This document shows positions 15,089 through 22,800 of a DNA stretch of 32,742 bases, one piece after another. The notes beneath the pieces are model-generated. The model saw only the letters and a list, made by a program, of their open reading frames with translations. It searched no databases and was not told where the DNA came from. The position numbers were made by a program, and so were the translations under genes. Within the stretch, counting starts at the first letter, position 1; each line of letters begins with the position of its first letter. Origin of the DNA: Flavobacteriia bacterium (GTDB lineage: Bacteria > Bacteroidota > Bacteroidia > Flavobacteriales > Flavobacteriaceae); NCBI GenBank assembly GCA_018500075.1, contig JAHBAN010000134.1, forward strand, positions 1 through 32,742, in the 5' to 3' direction.

Positions 15089-16312
15089 TTAGCCCGCCAA
15101 TTCGGCACGATTCAGCGCACAATGAGACCACAGCTCATCCATAGCGTTCACAAGCTGATCCATTTCCCGTGGGCCGTGCACTGGCGAGGGCGTAAAGCGC
15201 AGACGCTCTGTGCCGCGCGGCACCGTCGGGAAGTTGATCGGCTGCACATAGATGCCGTAGCTTTCCAGAAGCATATCCGAAAGCGCCTTGGTGTGCACAG
15301 GGTCGCCCACAATCACAGGCACGATATGGCTGCCATGATCGATAATCGGCAGGCCCATGCCCTTCAGGCGCAGCTTGAGCTTGGCCGCCTGCTCCTGATG
15401 CTTCTGCCGCAGGCTCTGGTCCTGCTTGAGATGCGCAACAGAGGCCGCCGCCCCGGCCGCGATGGCCGGCGGCAGAGAGGTCGTAAAGATAAAACCGGGC
15501 GCATAAGATCGGATCGCGTCACACATCTTGTCTGAGGCCGCGATATAGCCGCCCATCACCCCATAGGCCTTGGCCAGCGTGCCGTTTATAATATCAATCC
15601 GGTCCATCAAGCCCTGCTGTTCGGCCACGCCCGCGCCGCGGGGGCCATACATCCCGACCGCGTGCACCTCGTCAATATAGGTCATCGCGCCAAATTCGTC
15701 GGCCAGATCGCAGATTTCCTTGATCGGGCCAAAATCGCCATCCATCGAATAAATCGATTCAAATGCAATCAGCTTTGGCGCCGCAGGATCATCGGCCTCA
15801 AGTTTGGCGCGCAAATCCGCAAGATCATTGTGCTTGAAAATCCGCTTTGCCCCGCCGTTGCGGCGCACCCCTTCGATCATGGAGGCATGGTTCAAGGCGT
15901 CTGAATAGATGATCAAACCGGGAAACAGCTTGGGCAAGGTGCTCAAGGTCGCGTCATTGGCAATATAGGCCGAGGTGAAAACCAGCGCCGCCTCTTTGGC
16001 GTGCAAATCGGCAAGTTCGGCCTCAAGGCGCTTGTGATAGACTGTGGTGCCCGAGATATTGCGTGTCCCGCCCGAGCCTGCACCGGTGGCTTCAATAGCC
16101 TCATGCATCGCCGCCATAACGGCAGGGTGCTGCCCCATCCCGAGATAGTCATTGCCACACCAGACCGTGATCGGCTGCTCGCATCCATCCGGCTTGCGCC
16201 AGATCGCATGGGGAAACTGGCCCTGCTTGCGCTCGATGTCGATAAAGGTCCGGTAGCGGCCCTCTTCGTGCAGTTTGTTCAGCGCTTCGTCGAGCTTGGC
16301 AGAATAATCCAC
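15089..16312 (-). CDS. hemA: 5-aminolevulinate synthase
   Basis: It condenses glycine and succinyl-CoA to 5-aminolevulinate, the first step of haem (and, where present, bacteriochlorophyll) synthesis by the C4 route typical of alphaproteobacteria. The 407-residue protein matches Rhodobacter HemA along its length, from the DYSAKLDEALNKLHEEGRYR opening to the PTVPRGTERLRFTPSP end. The PLP lysine is Lys248 in NGTLAKAYG. The start is the GTG at 16312, placed by that opening and by AGAGGGG eight bases upstream; an upstream ATG would add 26 unconserved residues. It is divergent from the M20 gene, with a control region holding an FNR-type box, so oxygen control is likely. Confidence 0.97.
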   Translation of the reverse strand: MDYSAKLDEALNKLHEEGRYRTFIDIERKQGQFPHAIWRKPDGCEQPITVWCGNDYLGMGQHPAVMAAMHEAIEATGAGSGGTRNISGTTVYHKRLEAELADLHAKEAALVFTSAYIANDATLSTLPKLFPGLIIYSDALNHASMIEGVRRNGGAKRIFKHNDLADLRAKLEADDPAAPKLIAFESIYSMDGDFGPIKEICDLADEFGAMTYIDEVHAVGMYGPRGAGVAEQQGLMDRIDIINGTLAKAYGVMGGYIAASDKMCDAIRSYAPGFIFTTSLPPAIAAGAAASVAHLKQDQSLRQKHQEQAAKLKLRLKGMGLPIIDHGSHIVPVIVGDPVHTKALSDMLLESYGIYVQPINFPTVPRGTERLRFTPSPVHGPREMDQLVNAMDELWSHCALNRAELAG

Positions 16313-16368
16313 GCGCGATCCCCTCTTGGTCTTTTGTCCTGTCTTCGCAGAGCGCGAGCAGATTCCCG

Positions 16369-16386
16369 TATTCATAATAGTGAATA
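16369..16386 (-). promoter_or_regulatory. Candidate hemA -10 element within an inverted repeat
   Basis: On the minus strand TATTAT (16379-16374) matches the -10 consensus at five of six positions, but the hexamer 17 bases upstream (TGGCGC) is a poor -35. That is the usual look of an activator-dependent promoter. The -10 is the centre of an inverted repeat, TATTCA-TAATAG-TGAATA (16369-16386), which could be a repressor site. The expected start is near 16367, about 55 bases before the GTG. Confidence 0.45.
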
Positions 16387-16442
16387 ACATTACATCGCGC
16401 CACCCTAGAGCGACAGGCTACATTTTGCCGCGTGCTTCTTAT

Positions 16443-16456
16443 TTGACCCAGATCAA
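16443..16456. promoter_or_regulatory. FNR/FnrL-type binding site between hemA and the M20 gene
   Basis: TTGAC-CCAG-ATCAA matches the FNR consensus TTGAT-N4-ATCAA at nine of ten positions. Its centre is about 82 bases upstream of the predicted hemA transcription start, within the range used by class I FNR/CRP activators. FnrL activation of hemA is established in Rhodobacter sphaeroides; for this genome it is inference. The site is about 105 bases before the M20 ATG, so that gene could be affected too. Confidence 0.75.
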
Positions 16457-16561
16457 GAAAACCAGCTTTTCTGCTACATCTTTTCACGTCTGGACATTGG
16501 CCCCGCCAGAGCTACGGTTGCACCAAATCAAATCACGCCCACATCACGCCAAGGAGCGCCC

Positions 16562-17953
16562 ATGTCTATCCAACCCGTGCCGATCCAACCCGTCCTTGAC
16601 CAGATCGATCGCAATCTTGCCGCCGCAACAGACCGCCTTCTCGCGCTTTTGCGCATCCCCTCTGTCTCCACAGATCCGGCCTATGCCGCCCATTGCCAGA
16701 CAGCCGCCGACTGGCTCGTCGCCGACCTTCAGAGCATCGGCGCAACCGCAAGCAAACGCGAGACCGAAGGTCATCCGATGGTGGTGGGCCATATCGCGGG
16801 CGACGGCCCCCATATCCTCTTTTACGGTCACTATGATGTCCAGCCCGTCGACCCGCTCGATCTCTGGCACAGCGACCCTTTTGAGCCGGCCGTGGAAGAC
16901 ACGCCCGCAGGCCGCGTGATCCGCGGGCGCGGATCGTCTGATGACAAGGGCCAGCTCATGACCTTCGTTGAGGCCTGCCGCGCGTGGAAAGAGGTCAACG
17001 GCAGCCTGCCCTGCCAGATCACCTTCTTCTTTGAGGGCGAAGAAGAAAGCGGCTCGCCCTCGCTGATTCCCTTCATGAAAGACAACGCAAAAGAGCTGAC
17101 CGCCGATATCGCCCTGATCTGCGACACAGGGCTTTTTGAAAGCCGCGTCCCCGCGATCATCACCATGCTGCGCGGCCTTGCCGGCATTGAAGTCGAGATC
17201 ACAGGGCCGGACCGCGACTTGCACTCGGGAATGTATGGCGGCCTTGTGCGCAACCCGCTGCACGTGATGTCAAACCTCATCGCAGGGCTGCATGACGACA
17301 CGGGCCGCATCACCCTTGAGGGGTTTTATGAGGATGTGCCCGAGCTGTCTGATGACATCCGCGCCCAGTGGCAGGCGCTCAGCTTTGATCACGCCAAATT
17401 CCTCGGCGACATCGGCCTCACCGAACAGGGCGGCGAAGTCGAGCGCACGCCGCTTGAAAAGCTCTGGTCGCGCCCGACCTGCGAAGTCAACGGGATGTGG
17501 GGCGGCTATACCGGCGATGGCTCCAAGACCGTGCTGCCCTCCAAAGCCCATGCCAAATTCACCTTCCGCCTCGTCGGTCAGCAAGACCCCGCCAAGATCA
17601 TCGCCGCGCTCAAAGCCTATATCGAGGCCGCCGTGCCGGCCGATTATACCGTCCGCTACAAAGGCGACAAAGGCGCGCCCGCGGCGCAGATGTCGGTCTC
17701 CCATCCGGCGTTTGAACAGGCCCGCAAGGCGCTTTCTGATGAATGGCCCGATGCGGCGGCCTATGTGGGCTGCGGCGGATCGATCCCGATTGCCGGCTTT
17801 TTCAAAGATATCCTCGATATGGACGCCATGCTCATCGGCTTTGGCAAGGATGACGACCAGATCCACTCGCCCAACGAGAAATACGACATGGAAAGCTTCC
17901 ACAAAGGCATCCGCTCCTGGGCGCGTGTGCTGCAGGAGATGACCCGAGCATGA
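16562..17953 (+). CDS. M20 family zinc dipeptidase/metallohydrolase
   Basis: A 463-residue cytoplasmic M20 peptidase (CNDP/PepV-like group) that cleaves dipeptides or other amide substrates with two zinc ions. Metal ligands and catalytic residues are visible: His90 and Asp92 in GHYDVQP, the bridging Asp127 in GRGSSDDKGQ and the catalytic EGEEESGS at 158-165. A late histidine ligand lies in DDQIHSPNE near the C-terminus. The lid/dimerisation domain falls around 200-390. The substrate is not known. AAGGAG precedes the ATG. Its stop overlaps the next start by four bases (ATGA), so it is translationally coupled to the hydrolase. The start repeats ATCCAACCCGT twice, giving an IQPVPIQPV N-terminus. 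Confidence 0.92.
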   Translation: MSIQPVPIQPVLDQIDRNLAAATDRLLALLRIPSVSTDPAYAAHCQTAADWLVADLQSIGATASKRETEGHPMVVGHIAGDGPHILFYGHYDVQPVDPLDLWHSDPFEPAVEDTPAGRVIRGRGSSDDKGQLMTFVEACRAWKEVNGSLPCQITFFFEGEEESGSPSLIPFMKDNAKELTADIALICDTGLFESRVPAIITMLRGLAGIEVEITGPDRDLHSGMYGGLVRNPLHVMSNLIAGLHDDTGRITLEGFYEDVPELSDDIRAQWQALSFDHAKFLGDIGLTEQGGEVERTPLEKLWSRPTCEVNGMWGGYTGDGSKTVLPSKAHAKFTFRLVGQQDPAKIIAALKAYIEAAVPADYTVRYKGDKGAPAAQMSVSHPAFEQARKALSDEWPDAAAYVGCGGSIPIAGFFKDILDMDAMLIGFGKDDDQIHSPNEKYDMESFHKGIRSWARVLQEMTRA

Positions 17954-18798
17954 AGCGCTTCACAAGCTCGGGCGCCGAGATTGCCTATCAGGTTCAGGGC
18001 CAGGGCCCGCCCCTGCTGTTGCTGCACGGCTTCCCCCAAACCCGCGCCATGTGGGATAAAATCGCGCCAAAGCTGGCAGCGCGCTTTACCGTCGTCACAG
18101 CCGATCTGCGCGGCTACGGCGCCTCCTCCAAGCCCGAGGGCCTTGAGGCCTATTCCTTTCGCGCCATGGGCCGCGATATGCTCGAGCTGATGGCCCATCT
18201 CGGCCATGAGCGCTTTGGCCTCGTCGGCCATGACCGTGGCGCGCGCACCGCCCACCGCATGGCGCTGGATGCGCCCCAGCGTATCACCAAACTCGCGCTG
18301 CTCGATATCATCCCGACCCATCACCTGCTTCAGGCGCTCTCCAAAGATGTGGCCAAAGGCTATTATCACTGGTTCTTTCTGGCCCAGCCCGCGCCCTTCC
18401 CCGAAACCCTGATCCGCCATGATCCGGACCACTATTTTCAAAGCTGCCTGACCGGCTGGGGCAGCACCGCCCTTCAGGACTTCGCCCCCGACCAGCTCGC
18501 CGCCTACCGCAAAAGCTGGCGCGACCCCGCCACCATCACAGCCATGTGCAACGATTACCGAGCCGCGCTCGACATCGACTTTGCCATGGATGCAGCCGAT
18601 CTGGGGCGCCAACTCGATATCCCCACCCTCATCCTCTACGGCGCAGACGGCCCGATGGCCAAAGCCTATGATGTGCCCGGCACATGGGCCGACAGGGTCT
18701 CCCCTCTCACAAGCCAGAGCATGACAGGCGGACATTTCTTTCCCGACACCGCCCCGACCGAGACGGCAAACGCCCTCATGGCCTTTTTCTTTCCCTAA
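17950..18798 (+). CDS. Alpha/beta hydrolase, fluoroacetate/haloacetate dehalogenase-like
   Basis: A 282-residue alpha/beta hydrolase with an Asp nucleophile, as in haloalkane and haloacetate dehalogenases and epoxide hydrolases. The oxyanion HGFPQTR motif is at 26-32 and the nucleophile is Asp95 in GHDRGAR, with Arg96 and Arg99. Asp119, His140-Trp141, Tyr203 and His262 complete the set. From memory, the Burkholderia FA1 fluoroacetate dehalogenase uses Asp104, Arg105, Arg108, Asp128, His149, Trp150, Tyr212 and His271. Every one matches here at a constant offset of nine. That covers carboxylate binding, catalysis and the fluoride pocket. Activity on a C-F bond is still inference. It is coupled by an ATGA overlap to the M20 gene. 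Its last codons (AFFFP, stop) fall inside repeat copy B. Confidence 0.88.
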   Translation: MKRFTSSGAEIAYQVQGQGPPLLLLHGFPQTRAMWDKIAPKLAARFTVVTADLRGYGASSKPEGLEAYSFRAMGRDMLELMAHLGHERFGLVGHDRGARTAHRMALDAPQRITKLALLDIIPTHHLLQALSKDVAKGYYHWFFLAQPAPFPETLIRHDPDHYFQSCLTGWGSTALQDFAPDQLAAYRKSWRDPATITAMCNDYRAALDIDFAMDAADLGRQLDIPTLILYGADGPMAKAYDVPGTWADRVSPLTSQSMTGGHFFPDTAPTETANALMAFFFP

Positions 18799-18843
18799 AT
18801 ATCCTGGGGTGAATTGGCCGAAGGCCAAGAGGGGCAAAGCCCC
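18781..18843 (+). repeat. Mosaic 3'-end repeat, copy B: shared head plus two hairpins
   Basis: The head GCCTTTTTCTTT (18781-18792), then AAATATCC and GGGG, matches copy A at 3529-3558 in the same orientation to the upstream gene. The hairpins differ: TTGGCC-GAA-GGCCAA (18814-18828) and GGGGC-AAA-GCCCC (18831-18843). The head overlaps the last codons and stop of the hydrolase. It probably separates the convergent hydrolase and cysE transcripts. Confidence 0.7.
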
Positions 18844-18847
18844 TGAC

Positions 18848-18869
18848 GCCGCCAAACCGCCGCCAAACC
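18848..18869. repeat. Perfect 11-base tandem duplication between hydrolase and cysE
   Basis: GCCGCCAAACC is present twice head to tail (18848-18858, 18859-18869) in the convergent gap, directly after repeat copy B. Non-coding; probably slippage. Confidence 0.8.
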
Positions 18870-18915
18870 CAAGTGCCAAAACGGGTCACAGCCGCAGCGC
18901 CGGACCGGCCGCCGC

Positions 18916-19731
18916 CTAGTCGCCCACGCTGCGCTCGATCACCTGGTTCATGGTCTGGGACGGCGTCGCACATCCCGCCTCCCCGACAATACGCGCCGGC
19001 ACCCCCGCAACGGTCTTTTTGGCCGGAATATCCTCAAGCACAACAGAGCCGGCGGCGATCCGCGAACAATTGCCAACCTTGATATTGCCCAGCACCTTGG
19101 CCCCCGCTCCGATCAGAACACCATCGCCGATCTTGGGGTGACGGTCTTCTTCTTCCTTGCCGGTGCCGCCCAGCGTCACAGAATGCAGCATCGAGACATT
19201 GTCTCCCACCACAGCGGTTTCCCCGATCACAATCGAATGGGCATGGTCAATCATGATTCCCTTGCCGATTCTGGCACCGGGGTGAATATCGATGCCAAAG
19301 CTCTCGGAGCTGCGCATCTGGAAGAAATAGGCCAGATCCTTATGCCCCTGCTGCCAGAGCCAGTTGGAAATCCGGTAGGCCTGAACCGCCTGAAACCCTT
19401 TGAAAAACAGGATCGGCTGCAAAAAGCGGTGGCAGGCCGGATCACGGTCATAGACCGCAACAATATCGGCGCGCGCACTCATCGCAAGGCTCGCGTCCGC
19501 CCCATAGGCCTCATCACAAATCTCGCGCAAAATCTGCTCTGACATCTCGCTTGAGGCGAGCTTTGTCGAAATCCGGTAGGCCAGGGCCGTCTCGATCGAA
19601 TTGTGGTGCAAAATACAGGCGTGCACCAGCCCGCCAAGCAGCGGCTCGGCCTGCACAGCCTCCTCGGCTTCCCCTCGGATCTGCGCCCAGACAGGGTCCA
19701 GCTTGGCGAGATTGGTTTTGAGCTGCGGCAT
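18916..19731 (-). CDS. cysE: Serine O-acetyltransferase
   Basis: It acetylates L-serine with acetyl-CoA to O-acetylserine, the first step of cysteine synthesis, and partners with cysteine synthase. The 271-residue protein has the N-terminal helical SATase domain (about 1-140) and the left-handed beta-helix of hexapeptide repeats (about 145-245), including GIDIHPGARIGKGIMIDHA and the HSVTLGGTG signature near residue 185. The C-terminal tail, which usually docks into cysteine synthase, ends here in RSVGD rather than the classical Ile. AAGGAT lies about eight bases before the ATG. It has its own promoter and lies 145 bases downstream of the GTA cluster on the same strand. Confidence 0.95.
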   Translation of the reverse strand: MPQLKTNLAKLDPVWAQIRGEAEEAVQAEPLLGGLVHACILHHNSIETALAYRISTKLASSEMSEQILREICDEAYGADASLAMSARADIVAVYDRDPACHRFLQPILFFKGFQAVQAYRISNWLWQQGHKDLAYFFQMRSSESFGIDIHPGARIGKGIMIDHAHSIVIGETAVVGDNVSMLHSVTLGGTGKEEEDRHPKIGDGVLIGAGAKVLGNIKVGNCSRIAAGSVVLEDIPAKKTVAGVPARIVGEAGCATPSQTMNQVIERSVGD

Positions 19732-19758
19732 AACAATATCCTTTGCGCTTGCCCGCCC

Positions 19759-19788
19759 AATATAGCGCCAACCGGATCAGAGTGACAA
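19759..19788 (-). promoter_or_regulatory. Promoter of cysE
   Basis: On the minus strand TTGTCA (19788-19783) and TATATT (19764-19759) are separated by 18 bases; both hexamers match the consensus at five of six positions. The leader would be about 20 bases. Confidence 0.6.
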
Positions 19789-19809
19789 ACTGAAATCCCC
19801 GCAAAGGAC

Positions 19810-19825
19810 TGTGCAAAAACGCACA
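19810..19825. promoter_or_regulatory. Inverted repeat upstream of the cysE promoter
   Basis: TGTGC-AAAAAC-GCACA lies about 22 bases upstream of the cysE -35. Its position fits an activator or repressor site. It has no T tract in the minus direction, so it is a poor terminator for the GTA operon. The binding protein is unknown. Confidence 0.4.
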
Positions 19826-19859
19826 ATGTCGGCCCGAGTGGGGGCAGACCGCCGCATGG

Positions 19860-19874
19860 CTCTGCCGCGCAGAG
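19860..19874 (-). other. Short hairpin at the end of the GTA operon
   Basis: CTCTGC-CGC-GCAGAG begins two bases past the g15 stop codon in the minus direction. It has no following T run, so it is at best a weak or factor-dependent transcript end. No better terminator is seen between g15 and cysE. Confidence 0.35.
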
Positions 19875-19876
19875 GC

Positions 19877-22800
19877 TCACAGCCCCACATCAACCCGCGC
19901 AAAAGCCCCCGCCCCATAGAGCGCCGAGATCTGCGCCACAGCAAGCTGAAAGCCCCCCGCCGCGCCGTCTGCCGCCGCCTCTGCCGTGGTGTAGCTCCAC
20001 TCTGGCGCGCTCACGATATGCTCCCGCAGCACCGCTCCGCCAAGGCTCACCCGCACAAGATAGCGCTCGCTCTCCTCCCCGAGGGGCACATCATGGGCCT
20101 CCCAGCTGTCGCCGCCAATCCGCGTGCGCCGGATCCAGCTCGCCGCATAGCCCGCGCCGCTTTGCACAACCCGCAGATGACAGGGGCTGAGCGGCCTCAG
20201 GCCCACCCCGTCAAACGCCTGCAAAAGAGTGGTGTATGAGACGTCCTCATTTGCCCGGCTCGCCGGTCCGACACGGTAATACCGCCCAAGCCCGCGCTCG
20301 GAGGCCTGCACAGCAATCTGCTCGGGCCGCCCGTCGAGCAAAACAAAATAGCTCCCCGAAGGCCACTCCGCCGGCTGCCAGGCATCGCTGCCGAGTTGCC
20401 CGCGCAACAGATGGGTGAGCGCATAGGTCTTCTCGGCCACAAGCTCGGCCGTCTGAAACTGCACCAGCTCCCAATTCGCCGGGCTGCCATCGCCAATCGC
20501 GGCCAAATTCGCCCCGTTCAGCAGCGCCAACTCGCTCACCGACGCCAGTCTCCCCGACGTCAGCTGCACCGTCAGCCCCGCGCCCCGGTCATACAGCCCC
20601 GCGCAAGCGGCCCTGAGCGGCGTCGTCAGCACGCCCAAAGTGCTGCGCGCCGGGATCAGCTTGTCAAAGTGGTAGCCCTCGCCGTCACTTGAGCGATACA
20701 GCGCCGCCGGGCCGGGCCAAGGCTGCGCCGTCACCGCAAGATGGGGCGCATGAGGCACCTCGTCGCCGCGCAAAAGCGGCAAATCGAGAAACAGCGGAAA
20801 AACAGGCACCGCCGGCCTGAAGCCCGACATCAACGGCGCATCCTCGGCCATCTCCAGAGGGCGGTAGCTCTCCGGTTCGATCCGCACCGCCTCGACAATC
20901 TGCTCCCGCCCGATCTCGACCCGATCCACCCGCAAGAGCTGATCTGTGCCCTCAAACCCCAAGCGCAGCACATCGCCCGCCGCCACATCCAGCCGTGACG
21001 GTGGCAGCGCAAAGCGCAGCGTGTCGCGCCCGACCCGCGCCTCCGAAAGCCAGCGCTCGACAATCTGGCGCCCAGCGCCCCGCTCCAGCACAAGCGGCAG
21101 CTCCGAAACCGCAACAGCCTGCGTGGCCTCATCCGGCAAGACAGCCTCCTCGGCAATCGTCTCAAAATCGGCCCCACTCTGGATAAAGCGCAGCCGCACC
21201 CGCCCCATCAAGTCGGCCTCCGAGGCGCGCAGCCGCTCCACATCGGCCTCCAGATCCTCACACAGCGCCACAGAACTTGCCTCAAGGGCATGGTCCGCCT
21301 GACCCTTGCGCATCAGGAACACCAGCCGGCCATCGCGCTCCACCGCATCAAAGCCATAGGCCAGCATCAAGGGCTGAAGCGAGGCCCGCGCCGGCTCGAC
21401 CTGCCCTACGGCATAGCCCTCGACCATGCCCTCAAGATCACGCACATCATAGTCACTCAGCCCCGCGCGCTCGCATAGCTCGGCCACCACCGACGACAGC
21501 CGGCGCGACGACGCCCGCCCGCTCACCCAATGGCCGCGCCCATAGTTGCCGCCATCGCTCCAGACCGCCTCAAGCGCTGGAAACTGCGGAAAGGGCCGCG
21601 CATCCCACGCCCAGACAAAGGCATGGCGCATATCCAGCATCACCCCGTCATATTCGACAGAGGCAGGGTTGTTTTCGGGCCGCGCCCAAAACCTTAGCAT
21701 GGCGCGCAAATATTGCGCCTGAAGATAGTCGTCGCGCCGCCCGTTGGACGCATACGGCAGGCGGCTCTCGCTTGATTTCGGATCAAGAAACTTGTTGGGC
21801 TGGTTTGTGCCCTTGTCGATCGCCGCACAGCCAAGCTCGGTAAACCAGATCGGCTTGGATTGCGGAATCCAGGCCGTCGGCGTTTGCGAGCGCTGCCCGT
21901 TCACCCGCTCGTGGTGATCAGAAGACCACCAGTTCACAATATCCTTATAGCGCCAAATCCACGGCTCGGAGTGGTCCCCGTCCTCGATCGGCGTGCGGAT
22001 CTGCGCCGCCCGCGCTTCGGGCGAATGGTAATACCAGTCATAGCCCTCCCCCCCCAGAATATTGGCCTCCAGATAGTCAAGGTTGTAAATCGAGCCATAG
22101 GCCGCGTCGGCCTCGCCCGCCTCCCCCCGCCAGTCACTGAGCGGCATATAATTGTCGATCCCGACAAAATCGATAGCATCATCCGCCCAGAGCGGATCGA
22201 GATGAAAGAAGCGGTCCCCCGCCTCCTCAAAGCCGAAATACTCCGACCAATCCGCGCAATAGCCGATCTTCACATCTGGCCCCAAAAGCGCGCGCACCTC
22301 GGCGGCGAGGCTTTTCAGCGCGGCCACAGCCACAAAACCCGACGCGCCGCGAATTTTGGTCAGCTCGCGCATCTCCGAGCCGATCGAAAAGCTCTCAACG
22401 CCCCCCGCCGCCAGACAGAGCGCCGCATTGTGCAAAATAAAGCGCCGATAGCCCCATTCGTCTGGGCCGGAATATGTCACCACACCGCCGGAAACCGCAA
22501 AATCATCCGCCGTGGCCGTGCCAAAGAAAGCCGCAACCTCCTGATCCGCCGCCACGCTCCCGCTAGCGCCCGCAAGCGTGATCCGCCCCCGCCACGGAAA
22601 GGCAGGCTGGCCACTTTCGCCCGTGGTAGGATCAGGCAGATCGTTGCCCGCCAGCTGGTCCATCAGGATAAACGGGTAATACAACACCTCAAGGCCCTGC
22701 GCGTGCAGATGGTGGATCGCCTCGATCACCGCCGCATCCGAGGGCGTCCCGCCATAGAGAGGCCGCCCCTCGGCGTCCTTGACCACCTCTTGCGCCACCC

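Noticed and set aside
16544..17263. 239-codon minus-strand frame under the M20 gene
   Set aside because: The plus-strand M20 protein has all metal ligands; this frame is its shadow.
19810..19825. GTA operon terminator
   Set aside because: The stem is only five base pairs and no T tract follows on the minus strand; better viewed as a possible operator.
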